Below are positions 1 to 9,544 of a DNA stretch of 64,000 nucleotides, piece after piece (the first letter of the stretch is position 1; each line of letters opens with the position of its first letter). The position numbers and the translations under genes are program-made. The notes beneath the pieces were generated by a model. That model did no database searches. It was not told the origin of the DNA and was given only the letters and a program-made list of their open reading frames with translations. Source of the DNA: Beggiatoa leptomitoformis (GTDB lineage: Bacteria > Pseudomonadota > Gammaproteobacteria > Beggiatoales > Beggiatoaceae); NCBI RefSeq assembly GCF_001305575.3, contig NZ_CP012373.2, forward strand, positions 4,044,799 through 4,108,798, in the 5' to 3' direction.

Positions 1-2726
1 AAACGGATAGCAATTTGTTTTTCGGGTAATTGCATATCAGGCGCGTTGAGTAACACTGCAATAGAACGTTGTCCTAAATTTTCCGTGACTTGCGCCATTT
101 CTTTTAATAGCACGGCGCGTAAATTATCTGTTGGTAAATCAATCCCTAATAGGCGCAAGGCTTGTCGCCCTGCTTCGGTCGCTAACACATATTGTGCTTG
201 CATTGTATATTGAATAATCAAGGTGTTATAAATATCTGCTTTTTCTAACACCGTTTGTGCTTGAGCAATGGTTTCACGGATTAATTGTTCAGACTCGGAA
301 AAAAAGCCTTTTAAATAAGCAACTTCTATTAGCTCTTTGTGTAAGGTGTAACAAAGTTCATAGTAGTATGTCCAAACGGTAGCACCTGCTAGCGAAACCA
401 ATAATTGGCGACTATTGCTTAAATATGTCCATGAGGCGTTATAAGCCGTTGCTAACTTTGCTTTTTGTCCTGCTTCCAGATTTAAACGCGCTAAACTGAC
501 TAATTCGTCAGCATCTGTAATTAATGGTTGTCCTAGATTTAAATGGTCAACAATTTCAAAGAGTTTATCGGCTTTTTCTTCTGTGGGGGTATTGTGGGCT
601 AATAGCCAGCCAATATTTAAATGTACGCTTTGTTTTTGGTCTGCATCAATTAACGCATACGCGGCTTGTTGTACGCGGTCATGTAAAAAACGGTAATAGG
701 TGATTAATAAAACCGATTCATCGTATTGGTCAACTTCTAGCCCTGACATAGGCAAGATAAGCCCTTCTTGAATCGTGGGTAATAATGCATAAAACGTTTC
801 TTTGGGGCTGTGTTGATAAATAATCGCCAGTGTTTGTAATGAAAACTGATTGCCTACACAGGCGGCTAGTCGTAATACTTGTTGAGTCGCAGGGGGTAAT
901 TTACGTAATTTTACTATCATTAATTCAACCACATTATCTGTAATATCATGTGCTTGAATTTGCTTTATATCCCATTGCCAGCGCGCTTGTTCAAAATCGA
1001 AGGTAAATAAGCGTTCTTGATGTAAGGTTTTTAAAAACTGTGTGCTAAAAAACGGATTACCTTGTGTTTTTTGTACGATTAATTCTGCCAGTGGTTTGAC
1101 TGTTTCCATATCACTGTGCAAGGTGTCTATTAGTAAATGTGTTACATGCACCAGTTGCAAAGCGGATAAGGTAATTTGGCTAATCGTGACTTGCGCGCGA
1201 TGCAGCGTATCTAAGGTCAGCATTAAGGGATGGCTTACATCAACTTCATTATCTCGATAAGCACCAATCAAAAATAGATAATGGGTTTGTTCGTCCGTTA
1301 GGATGAGTTCCAATAAGGTGAGCGTTGCAGAATCTGCCCATTGTAAATCGTCTAAAAACAAAACTAATGGATGTTCTGGTTGTGCAAATACCCGTAAAAA
1401 ACTCCGAAAAACATGATTAAAGCGATTTTGTGCTGCAGTTGGTGGCAGGACTTCAACAGGGGGTTGTTTCCCAATAATTAATTCTATTTCGGGTAGCACT
1501 TCAATAACAACTTGTCCGTTACGCCCTAATGCTCTCAATAGACGTTCTCGCCACTGTGTAACGCGCTCCACGTTTTCAGTCAGTAATTGTCTCACTAAAT
1601 TAGCAAAGGCTTTAACAACAGCACTGTAGGGAATATTACGTTGAAACTGGTCAAACTTACCCGCCGAAAAATATCCACGTTGCTGGGTAATTGGCTTATA
1701 AATTTCTTGAACTAACATGGATTTACCGATACCAGAATAGCCTGCTACCAGCATCATTTCCGTATGTCCTGCATTCACCCGTTTAAAACTGTTGAGTAAT
1801 ACGTCAAGTTCTTGTTCACGTCCGTATAATTTTTGCGGAATATGAAAATGGTCCCAACGGTCTTTATTTCCAAATTCAAACGCTTGGATACTACCATGTT
1901 GTTGATATTGTGCTAAACAAGCGAGTAAATCAGCTTTTAACCCAAAGGCACTTTGATAGCGTGATTCTGCGGTTTTTGCCAATAATTTCATTATAATATG
2001 TGAAATTGTATGCGGTACGTCACTGTTGAGCAAATACACGGCTGTTGGACGTTTGGCAATATGGCAATGTACCAACTCTAATGCGTCTTCTGATTGAAAC
2101 GGCGGATGTCCAACCAACATTTCATAAAAAACCACGCCCAGAGAATATAAATCTGTTCGATAATCTACCGTCCGATTCATTCTGCCTGTTTGCTCGGGCG
2201 ACATATAAACCAATGTTCCCTCAAGCAAATCAGGATTACAAAGGCTTTGGTTTTCTACGTTAAATTTGGATGAAATGCTAAAATCGGTAATTTTGACCTG
2301 TTTTTTTTCCAGATTGACAATAATATTCGCAGGTTTAATATCCTTATGAATAATATTATGAATATGTAACTCACCAATTCCATGCGCCAGTTGAATGGCC
2401 AATTCTAAAAATAGCGGTAAATCAAGCGGTGCTTGTTTATCCAATAGGGTACGCAACGACTCACCATGGTCATCTTCAAAAATCAGTACCCACGCACTTT
2501 TGCACTTGTGCAAGCCATAGGGTTTAACGATGCCACTTAGGTTTAAGCCTTGTGTAATTTGATATTCATGATGAAACTGTGCAATGCGTCGTGGCTCAGG
2601 GTATTGATTTTGCAAGCCTTTAATAATAACAGCCTGCTGATCTTTTTTTCTATAGCCGCGATAAACAACGGTTTTTGCCCCATCATAGATTTTTTCTGTG
2701 ATTGCATAATCCGCTAATTCGATCAT
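1..2726 (-). CDS. Ser/Thr protein kinase fused to AAA ATPase (partial; runs off left edge)
   Basis: This open frame starts at 2726 behind a strong GGGAGGAG ribosome site and continues past position 1, so only about 908 residues are visible. Residues 1 to about 265 are a Hanks-type kinase: a lysine in AVIIK near residue 36, the catalytic loop HKDIKPANI near 125-133, then DFS in place of DFG, and an activation segment ending in MSPEQTGR. An AAA-type ATPase follows, with Walker A GYSGIGKS near 328-336 and Walker B LVLFLDDLQWAD, then an alpha-helical TPR-like region. Family members in cyanobacteria and Beggiatoa-like bacteria usually end in GAF and histidine-kinase domains. Those would lie outside the window, so that part is inference. 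The protein is cytoplasmic and presumably a signalling hub; the input signal is unknown. Confidence 0.9.
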   Translation of the reverse strand, partial: MIELADYAITEKIYDGAKTVVYRGYRKKDQQAVIIKGLQNQYPEPRRIAQFHHEYQITQGLNLSGIVKPYGLHKCKSAWVLIFEDDHGESLRTLLDKQAPLDLPLFLELAIQLAHGIGELHIHNIIHKDIKPANIIVNLEKKQVKITDFSISSKFNVENQSLCNPDLLEGTLVYMSPEQTGRMNRTVDYRTDLYSLGVVFYEMLVGHPPFQSEDALELVHCHIAKRPTAVYLLNSDVPHTISHIIMKLLAKTAESRYQSAFGLKADLLACLAQYQQHGSIQAFEFGNKDRWDHFHIPQKLYGREQELDVLLNSFKRVNAGHTEMMLVAGYSGIGKSMLVQEIYKPITQQRGYFSAGKFDQFQRNIPYSAVVKAFANLVRQLLTENVERVTQWRERLLRALGRNGQVVIEVLPEIELIIGKQPPVEVLPPTAAQNRFNHVFRSFLRVFAQPEHPLVLFLDDLQWADSATLTLLELILTDEQTHYLFLIGAYRDNEVDVSHPLMLTLDTLHRAQVTISQITLSALQLVHVTHLLIDTLHSDMETVKPLAELIVQKTQGNPFFSTQFLKTLHQERLFTFDFEQARWQWDIKQIQAHDITDNVVELMIVKLRKLPPATQQVLRLAACVGNQFSLQTLAIIYQHSPKETFYALLPTIQEGLILPMSGLEVDQYDESVLLITYYRFLHDRVQQAAYALIDADQKQSVHLNIGWLLAHNTPTEEKADKLFEIVDHLNLGQPLITDADELVSLARLNLEAGQKAKLATAYNASWTYLSNSRQLLVSLAGATVWTYYYELCYTLHKELIEVAYLKGFFSESEQLIRETIAQAQTVLEKADIYNTLIIQYTMQAQYVLATEAGRQALRLLGIDLPTDNLRAVLLKEMAQVTENLGQRSIAVLLNAPDMQLPEKQIAIR

Positions 2727-3046
2727 GAAATCTCTCCTCCCGCCCAAACTAAAAGAATTATCATTTTTGTGTGTTTTATAAAAAGTTATAGTGCGAGTAT
2801 AAAACAAAATAGCGGTTGCAGTGAGCATTGCACCCATGCACCTGTTTTGAGCGGGATAATAGGAAATGATGAACGCTGGATAACCTCTACATGAGGTAGT
2901 GCTAAAAAAGCGGGGATAAGTTATTTTTCTGATACAACATAATCTGCATCAGACTTTTCAGGATTAAATGATTTACTGATTTTTAATATAGTATCAATGG
3001 CAAGAATATTTAATTTTATACTAAAAATCAGTAGGATAGTTTGTTT
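2727..3046. other. Intergenic region between two minus-strand genes
   Basis: This 320-base AT-rich gap lies between the end of rng and the start of the kinase-ATPase gene, both on the minus strand. I see the ribosome site of the kinase gene at its left edge and a weak 5-bp inverted repeat near 2883-2897. There is no convincing gene, RNA or terminator. Confidence 0.5.
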
Positions 3047-4609
3047 CTATCGCAGCAATACGATGTCAAATTGTTCTTGTGTATAAGAGGTTTCTACTTG
3101 AAAACGAATCGAGCGTTGAATAAACGATTCTAATTCAGCAACACTGTTAGATTCTTCATCTATCATCATATCGACCACATCTTGTGAGGCAATCACTAAA
3201 AACTCTTGATTTTCAAATTGCCGAGATTCGCGCAAAATTTCACGAAAGATTTCATAACACACCGTTTCTGAGGTTTTGACTGAGCTACGTCCTTGACACG
3301 TTGGGCAGGTTTCACATAACACATGTTCTAAACTCTCGCGCGTGCGCTTGCGTGTCATTTGTACTAGCCCTAGCGAGGAAACTTCGCTGGCGATAATATG
3401 GCTTTTTGTGTGGTCTTTCTCTAAACATTTTTCTAGGGTTTTCAATACTTGACGCTTATGTTCAGCATCAATCATATCGATAAAATCTAGGATAATAATC
3501 CCCCCCAAGTTGCGCAAACGTAGTTGGCGGGCAATGGCTTGCGCGGCTTCTAAATTGGTTTTAAAAATAGTTTCTTCTAAATTCCGTGTCCCAACAAATG
3601 CGCCTGTATTCACATCGATGGTCGTCATCGCTTCTGTTTGGTCTATGACTAAATAGCCCCCTGATTTTAATAAAACCTTACGCGCAAGTGCGCGATTAAT
3701 TTCATCTTCAATATTGTACAAGTCAAAAATAGGGCGTTCACCGGGATAATGTTCTGTATGCGGAACGATGTTTGGAATAAATTTTTCTGCAAAACTCACC
3801 ACCTCACGATAGGTTTCCCGTGAATCAATGCGGACTTTTTCTATACTACTGCCCATCAAATCCCGAATTGTGCGAATAACCAGCGAAAAATCTTCATAAA
3901 CCCGTGAACATGGCTTAGAGGCACTGCTTTTTTCTAAAATCTCTTGCCATAGTCGACATAAAAAATCCATGTCCGCACATAACATTTCTTCCGAAACCCC
4001 CTCTGCGGCTGTGCGGATAATAAAACCATAGTTTAAACAAGGGTTCACATTACTACCCGTTGTATTTTCAGCGGGGCGTGTTGCAAAGGTTTCACGGTCA
4101 TTTTGGTTGTCTATCACACCTTGTTCAACCATCCCCATATAACGTAAAACGAGTTCTTTCAAGCGTTTTCGTTCATCTTCTTTTTCTATACGGGTTGAAA
4201 CGCCGATGGTATTGGCAGAATGGGGAATTAACACCACATAACGTGAAGGAATGGAAATTTGTGTTGTCAGTCGCGCCCCTTTTGTGCCTAAAGGGTCTTT
4301 AATTACTTGTACGAGTAGCGTTTGTCCTTCATAAATTAGCTCACCAATTTTTCGCTCTTCTTTAGAATCCCCTGCAATGGGGGGATGTAAAATATCTGAG
4401 GCATGTAAAAACGCGGCGCGTTCTAAGCCTATATCGACAAATGCGGCTTGCATACCGGGTAATACGCGACAAACGCGCCCTTTATAAATATTGCTCACAA
4501 TACCGCGTTTACGTGTTCGTTCAATCACAACCTCTTGTAACATCCCGTTTTCTACCATTGCAACTCGGGTTTCTCGCGGTGTGACATTAATTAGGATTTC
4601 CTCGCTCAA
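3047..4609 (-). CDS. rng: Ribonuclease G
   Basis: This 520-residue endoribonuclease of the RNase E/G family acts in 5' maturation of 16S rRNA and in mRNA decay. An S1 RNA-binding domain occupies about residues 38-125. The catalytic DNase-I-like part contains TTIDVNTG near residue 330 and ILDFIDM about 40 residues on, matching the two metal-binding aspartates of the family. CETCPTCQG near 431-439 fits the zinc-link cysteines. The length is close to E. coli RNase G (489 residues), and the long C-terminal scaffold of RNase E is absent, so RNase G is the better name. It starts at ATG 4609 and is divergent from the downstream protease gene. Confidence 0.95.
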   Translation of the reverse strand: MSEEILINVTPRETRVAMVENGMLQEVVIERTRKRGIVSNIYKGRVCRVLPGMQAAFVDIGLERAAFLHASDILHPPIAGDSKEERKIGELIYEGQTLLVQVIKDPLGTKGARLTTQISIPSRYVVLIPHSANTIGVSTRIEKEDERKRLKELVLRYMGMVEQGVIDNQNDRETFATRPAENTTGSNVNPCLNYGFIIRTAAEGVSEEMLCADMDFLCRLWQEILEKSSASKPCSRVYEDFSLVIRTIRDLMGSSIEKVRIDSRETYREVVSFAEKFIPNIVPHTEHYPGERPIFDLYNIEDEINRALARKVLLKSGGYLVIDQTEAMTTIDVNTGAFVGTRNLEETIFKTNLEAAQAIARQLRLRNLGGIIILDFIDMIDAEHKRQVLKTLEKCLEKDHTKSHIIASEVSSLGLVQMTRKRTRESLEHVLCETCPTCQGRSSVKTSETVCYEIFREILRESRQFENQEFLVIASQDVVDMMIDEESNSVAELESFIQRSIRFQVETSYTQEQFDIVLLR

Positions 4610-4805
4610 GTGATTTGTTTCCTTTATAAGTTATAAAAATTAAACTGATTTTTTTGGATTCTATTAGGTATTCTAACACCTTAAAGATTAGGCCGTGTAG
4701 GTGCATGGGGATACGGTTGAATTCGCGCGGATGGCTCTCTTTAAAACGGGCGAATTGCCCCTTATTCTCCGTTGTAATTTTACTACTGCAATTGAGGGAG
4801 GGTTT

Positions 4806-6146
4806 ATGTCAACCCATAAAATACAATATGTTATTAGTCTGGTTTTTTTATTTTGTACAACATCGACTAGTTTTGCGTATTTACCCGCGAGTGTTGATGG
4901 GCAGCCCGTGCCAAGCCTTGCGCCGATGTTGGAACAAATCACCCCTGCCGTAGTCAATATTTCCACACAAGGGCGTGAACGTATTCAAGAAAATCCTTTA
5001 TTTAATGACCCATTTTTTCGGCACTTTTTTGAAATGCCCGAACAACCCCGCGAAAAGCGTAATCAAAGTTTAGGCTCGGGTGTCGTGATTAATGCACACA
5101 AAGGTTATGTGGTTACAAATAATCATGTTATTGATAAAGCCGAAGAAATATCAGTTACGCTGCGGGATGGGCGACAACTGACCGCGCAATTATTAGGCAC
5201 TGACCCACAAACGGATTTGGCTTTATTAAAAATCTTACCTGAAAATTTGGTTGCTATCCCTTTTGCAAATTCGGACAGTGTGCGTGTGGGGGATTTTGTG
5301 GTGGCCATTGGTAATCCTTTTGGGCTGGGACAAACCGTTACATCGGGCATTGTTAGTGCGTTAGGGCGCAGTATTGGAATTGAGGATTATGAGGATTTTA
5401 TTCAAACCGATGCCTCTATTAATCCGGGCAATTCAGGCGGTGCGTTGGTTAATTTACGCGGGGAGTTAATCGGTATTAATACAGCAATTCTTGCACCGGG
5501 CGGGAATGGGGGCAATGTCGGCATTGGGTTTGCGATTCCAACCAATATGATAAATCAGATTGTGCAACATTTGATTGAATATGGTGAGGTACAGCGTGGT
5601 ACATTAGGCATTAGAATTCAAGATATTACACCAGATTTAGCCCAAGCCTTTGGCTTAAAAGAAAATAAGGGAGCTGCTATTGTGGGGGTGGATAAAGGTT
5701 CAGCCGCAGAAAAATCAGGCATTCAAATGGGCGATGTGGTTGTAAGTCTTAATAATAAAGCCGTAAGTAATTCCGCAGAATTACGTAACCGTTTAGGATT
5801 ATTACGGATTCAAGAGCCATTAACTGTGACGGTCATTCGCAATGGTAAGCCTTTAACAATCAATGCAAAAATTGATGGTTCAGCAACGGTTAATGCGGAA
5901 ACAATTAATGTCTATCTGGAAGGAATGCGCTTAAAAGATAGTCCTCAAGGCATTGTTGTGAATGAGGTAGCGCGCCGTAGTAGTGCTTGGCAATTGGGTT
6001 TTCGGAAAAATGATGTCATCATTGGGGTTAGTCGACGTGCCGTTAAAAATATTGCGGATTTACAATCTTTATTAACCAGTAATATTGACAGTTTTAGTGT
6101 ACAAATTAATCGTCAGAATGACATTTTTAATATTTTGATTCGCTAA
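4806..6146 (+). CDS. degQ: Periplasmic Deg-family serine protease (DegQ/DegP-like)
   Basis: Trypsin-like HtrA protease for quality control of envelope proteins. I place the start at ATG 4806, behind GAGGGAGGG, giving 446 residues. The open frame extends back to a GTG at 4701, but that extension would bury the signal peptide (hydrophobic core YVISLVFLF, cleavage after FAYLPA or nearby). The catalytic triad is visible: His107 in NNHVID, Asp137 in TDLALL and Ser210 in GNSGGAL. Two PDZ domains follow, at about 260-345 and 365-446. The DegP-type long LA loop is short here, favouring DegQ-like. It is divergent from rng, so the 196-base gap probably holds promoters for both. Confidence 0.92.
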   Translation: MSTHKIQYVISLVFLFCTTSTSFAYLPASVDGQPVPSLAPMLEQITPAVVNISTQGRERIQENPLFNDPFFRHFFEMPEQPREKRNQSLGSGVVINAHKGYVVTNNHVIDKAEEISVTLRDGRQLTAQLLGTDPQTDLALLKILPENLVAIPFANSDSVRVGDFVVAIGNPFGLGQTVTSGIVSALGRSIGIEDYEDFIQTDASINPGNSGGALVNLRGELIGINTAILAPGGNGGNVGIGFAIPTNMINQIVQHLIEYGEVQRGTLGIRIQDITPDLAQAFGLKENKGAAIVGVDKGSAAEKSGIQMGDVVVSLNNKAVSNSAELRNRLGLLRIQEPLTVTVIRNGKPLTINAKIDGSATVNAETINVYLEGMRLKDSPQGIVVNEVARRSSAWQLGFRKNDVIIGVSRRAVKNIADLQSLLTSNIDSFSVQINRQNDIFNILIR

Positions 6147-6228
6147 AAGATTTTTAACTGAACACCTTGTAATTTGCAATAAATCCACCATCTTGGTAAG
6201 TACGCTCTTTACTCTCTGGAATCAAAAT

Positions 6229-6996
6229 ATGCAAGCTTTAACGCCCGCCGCACAGCAACAAGTCCAACAGTTATCACAACGTTATGGGGTTAGTGTGGAC
6301 GCGGTGACAACGCTATTACAAGCCTTAGTGAACGGCAATGGTTCAATGGCACAATTCAGTCATCCTGAATTAGGCGGTTCAGGACAATGGATGCAAGGTG
6401 GCATGTTAATGCTGGGTGACATGTTTAATCATAACTTGAAAGCCATCGTTAATAACTTATGTAATGATTTAAACCAGTTACTTTATACGCAACCGTTTGT
6501 TATCAGCAATACACCGTATCAAGGCAATTGGTATCCTGCTGATTTAGGCATGGCAACAGCGAGCGGTTCACAAAATGGGTTGCGTTACGCCTATTTTGCG
6601 AATACGCGCCGTTTGGCGGTAGAAGTCAACGGACAAGTATCTGTTTATGATACTTTAAATCATCAAATCGGTGGTTTTTCGCAACAGCAAGGCAGCGGGA
6701 GTTCTTTATTGTTTAGCAGTCAATATGGCACGGTTGACGTATTAAACCTGCCTTTACTGTCAGGCAAGGGAACATTGGGGACTTTGTTTAATCAAAATCA
6801 AAATCAAAATGTTCCTCAACCAATACCTGTGAATAATACAAATAACAATATGCAATCGCAGTCGAATATGCCGCAAACACCGTTGGAAGTGGATATTTTT
6901 GATAAAATTCACAAGCTAGCGGATTTAAGAGCTAAAAATATTATTTCCGAAGACGAATTTGCTTCGAAAAAAGCAGAGTTGTTAAGTCGGTTGTAA
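6229..6996 (+). CDS. SHOCT-domain protein of unknown function
   Basis: A 255-residue protein from ATG 6229, with GGA eight bases upstream; the frame can also open at a TTG at 6193, which looks less likely. The N-terminal part is glutamine-rich and helical (AQQQVQQLSQRYGVSV). The middle part is rich in G, S and aromatic residues and looks globular. After a low-complexity Q/N linker (NQNQNQN, PVNNTNNNMQ), the last about 35 residues (IHKLADLRAKNIISEDEF and onwards to KAELLSRL) are a clear SHOCT domain. SHOCT is a short C-terminal oligomerisation motif found on many unrelated proteins. No signal peptide or membrane segment is seen, and the function is unknown. An inverted repeat lies just after the stop codon. 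Confidence 0.75.
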   Translation: MQALTPAAQQQVQQLSQRYGVSVDAVTTLLQALVNGNGSMAQFSHPELGGSGQWMQGGMLMLGDMFNHNLKAIVNNLCNDLNQLLYTQPFVISNTPYQGNWYPADLGMATASGSQNGLRYAYFANTRRLAVEVNGQVSVYDTLNHQIGGFSQQQGSGSSLLFSSQYGTVDVLNLPLLSGKGTLGTLFNQNQNQNVPQPIPVNNTNNNMQSQSNMPQTPLEVDIFDKIHKLADLRAKNIISEDEFASKKAELLSRL

Positions 6997-7004
6997 ATAA
7001 ACTT

Positions 7005-7036
7005 GCCTAAGTTAGCGTAATGTTTCTAACTTAGGC
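7005..7036 (+). terminator. Inverted repeat, probable terminator between convergent genes
   Basis: A perfect 11-bp stem, GCCTAAGTTAG pairing with CTAACTTAGGC across a 10-base loop, sits 9 bases after the SHOCT gene. The T-run is weak on both sides, so it may end transcription in both directions only partly, between this gene and the convergent oxidoreductase gene. Confidence 0.55.
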
Positions 7037-7082
7037 TGTTATGTAAAAAACCTTTCTATATTCCAAGTCTTATCATTTACAG

Positions 7083-9218
7083 CTATTCCCCTCGTCGCCA
7101 CGCATGAAAATACCGTAACCAACCGAGAATTTTTTCGGGTTTACGCGCTTGTTTCCAGCGTCCTGCGGCGTATTTATTTGCTTCGGCAAAGGTTGGGTAA
7201 ATGTGCGTTGTCGTTAAAATTTGAGTCAGTCCGATATTATGTTTCATCGCCAGTACAAACTCCGCAATAACTTCTCCCGCTTGTTCCCCAACAATAGCAA
7301 CGCCTAAAATTTTATCCTTTTTGGGTACAGTGAGCACTTTAACCACGCCGTGTGCCACTTCATCCGTAATCGCGCGGTCTAACTCTTCTAAATGGTAATA
7401 AGTCACTTCATAGGGAATTTGTGCGGCACGGGCTTCTTGCTCGTTAAGTCCTACCCGTGCAATTTCAGGGCTGGTAAATGTTGCGTGAGGAATGACTCGA
7501 TAATCCACCCGAAATTTTTTAAAAATACCAAATAACGCATTAACGCTGGCAAACCACGCTTGATGCGCGCAAACATTGGTATATTGATACGGCCCTGCCA
7601 CATCGCCACACACAAAAATATTTGGATAATGCGTTGTTTGCAAAAAAGCATTGTGTTCTATGGTTTTTGTAGGATTTAAGGGAATATCTAAGTTTTCTAG
7701 CCCAAATCCTTGTGTATTAGCGGTGCGTCCAATCGCAATTAATAACACATCAAATTCAATCGCAATGGCTTGCCCTGCCTGTTCACACCACAACACTTTG
7801 CTATGTTCCCATTGTTCAAAACGAAGGGGCTGATGATTCAGGCAAAGTCGGATATTCTCTTGTTGAAAACGGGTCATTACATAATCAGCAATATCCGCAT
7901 CTTCCTGCATTAACAAGCGTTCATGCGTATGTACAAGGGTGACGTGACTCCCTAAATAAGCAAAACATTGTCCTAATTCACAACCGATTGCCCCACCGCC
8001 CAATACCAATAAACGACGGGGTTGTTTACGCAATGTCCAAATGCTATCAGACGTATAATAATTTATTTTATCAATGCCTTGTATGTCTGGAATAGTGGGG
8101 CGCGCACCTGTTGCAATAATAATGGTACGAGTGCTTAAAACTTGGTCATTAATTTTAACGGTATAGGGGCTTAGAATCTGCGCCTCACCTTGTAAACATT
8201 CCACCCCTAATCCAGTATAACGTTCTATAGAATCATGTGGTTCTATGGTTTTAATCACCCGTTGGACACGTTCCATCACTTCAGCAAAGGTAAATTGTAC
8301 TGTCGCGGCTTGGCAACCATATTGTTTCGCCTGTGTGATTTGATGAATAAAACGGGTGGAACAAATTAAGGCTTTAGAAGGAACACAACCCGTATTTAAA
8401 CAATCACCCCCCAGTTTATGCTTTTCAATCAAAGTTATTTTGGCATTAACTGTTGCCGCGATATAGGCAGAAACCAAGCCCGCCGCGCCCCCACCAATCA
8501 CAATAATGTCGCGGTCAACCCGCTTAGGCTTAGGATAATTGGCGTAGTATTGACGCTGTTTAAAGAAAAATAACAGTTTCTTTGCAAAAAGAGGAAAAAT
8601 GCCCAATAAGGTAAAAGAAAGGAGCAAGGTTGGCGATAAGATACCAACGAGTGAATCTATTTGCGCAATCTGTGTTCCCGCATTAACATAAATAATTGTT
8701 CCTAAAAACATTCCAACTTGACTTACCCAATAATAGGTCCAAACTTTTATGGTCGTCACACCCATAACTAAATTAACAATAAAAAAGGGAAATAGTGGCA
8801 CTAAACGCAGGGTAAATAAATAAAAATGTCCTTCTTTTTCAATGCCTGTATTAATCGTTTTTAAATAACCCCGAAATCGGGTTTGCACAAAGTTTTGTAA
8901 CAAAAATCGAGCCGTCAGGAAGGCAAGGGTTGCACCAATGGTGGAGGCAAAAGAAATAATCAATGTTCCCCAAACCACACCAAACATTGCGCCGCCTACA
9001 AGGGTTAATAATGCTGCTCCCGGTAAAGATAATGCGGTAATAGCGATATAAAGCAGGGAAAATAATAACGCCGTTTGTAATGGATATTGCGCGGTATAAG
9101 CATCAATTTGTAATTGTTGCGTTTTAAAGTACGTCAAACTGAAGTAGTCATCTATATCAAAAAGAAAAAAACTGATGATAAATAACAGAATCGTTGCAAA
9201 CAGCAATAATTTTTTCAT
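7083..9218 (-). CDS. TVP38/TMEM64 membrane protein fused to FAD-dependent disulfide oxidoreductase
   Basis: A 711-residue fusion. Residues 1 to about 220 hold several hydrophobic helices and the glycine-rich loop SLPGAALLTLVGGAMFG typical of DedA/TVP38 (SNARE-associated) membrane proteins. From about 235 it is a pyridine-nucleotide-disulfide oxidoreductase related to mercuric reductase and dihydrolipoamide dehydrogenase. It has the FAD motif IGGGAAGLVSA, the redox pair Cys273/Cys278 in CLNTGC, the NAD(P) motif GGGAIGCELG, a second FAD motif ending in FVCGDVAG, and a C-terminal dimerisation domain. The N-terminal heavy-metal domain and the C-terminal Cys pair of MerA are missing, so mercury reduction is not supported. 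It is membrane-anchored, with the enzyme probably cytoplasmic; the substrate is unknown. Confidence 0.88.
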   Translation of the reverse strand: MKKLLLFATILLFIISFFLFDIDDYFSLTYFKTQQLQIDAYTAQYPLQTALLFSLLYIAITALSLPGAALLTLVGGAMFGVVWGTLIISFASTIGATLAFLTARFLLQNFVQTRFRGYLKTINTGIEKEGHFYLFTLRLVPLFPFFIVNLVMGVTTIKVWTYYWVSQVGMFLGTIIYVNAGTQIAQIDSLVGILSPTLLLSFTLLGIFPLFAKKLLFFFKQRQYYANYPKPKRVDRDIIVIGGGAAGLVSAYIAATVNAKITLIEKHKLGGDCLNTGCVPSKALICSTRFIHQITQAKQYGCQAATVQFTFAEVMERVQRVIKTIEPHDSIERYTGLGVECLQGEAQILSPYTVKINDQVLSTRTIIIATGARPTIPDIQGIDKINYYTSDSIWTLRKQPRRLLVLGGGAIGCELGQCFAYLGSHVTLVHTHERLLMQEDADIADYVMTRFQQENIRLCLNHQPLRFEQWEHSKVLWCEQAGQAIAIEFDVLLIAIGRTANTQGFGLENLDIPLNPTKTIEHNAFLQTTHYPNIFVCGDVAGPYQYTNVCAHQAWFASVNALFGIFKKFRVDYRVIPHATFTSPEIARVGLNEQEARAAQIPYEVTYYHLEELDRAITDEVAHGVVKVLTVPKKDKILGVAIVGEQAGEVIAEFVLAMKHNIGLTQILTTTHIYPTFAEANKYAAGRWKQARKPEKILGWLRYFHAWRRGE

Positions 9219-9544
9219 TGCTTTCTCACAAGGCGTTATAAGGGGTTATCAGTAGAATATCACTGAAAACAAGTATTATCGCAGCTAAAATGGATAGTTA
9301 TTTAAAGGATAAACGTAATAATTGCCCAAATCAGTTTTTTTAAACTTGAGCGGGTTAAAAAATAACTGCATTGATAACGCCGTCAATCCTGATAATCCTG
9401 ATTCAGATGGATAAATCTATCCTAACTTCCTGTAGATTTTATTAAACCTTGAAATTCCATTTTATAACCATGACATTTTAAATCTATTAGTCAATAATCA
9501 AACCTGTTTTTGTATTTTTTCCTCCTCAAATAAAGATAAAACCT
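9219..9544. other. Intergenic region between divergent genes
   Basis: These 326 AT-rich bases lie between the divergent oxidoreductase and pepN genes and presumably hold both promoters. They include a short sequence of a common dispersed-repeat type at 9381-9410. No gene or structured RNA was recognised. Confidence 0.5.
9381..9410. repeat. Short dispersed-repeat-like sequence (AATCCTGATAATCCTGATTC)
   Basis: The phrase AATCCTGATAATCCTGATTC contains an internal AATCCTGAT tandem and resembles short intergenic repeats I know from many AT-rich bacterial genomes. Only one copy is visible here, so the repeat status rests on recollection of the motif, not on copies in the window. Confidence 0.3.

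Noticed and set aside
2883-2897. Hairpin ACCTC-TACAT-GAGGT as terminator or small RNA
   Set aside because: Only five base pairs with no T-run.
4701-4805. N-terminal extension of the Deg protease from GTG 4701
   Set aside because: It would bury the signal peptide; ATG 4806 has a strong GAGGGAGGG site.
7083-9218. Mercuric reductase (merA)
   Set aside because: No heavy-metal domain, no C-terminal Cys pair and no mer genes nearby.
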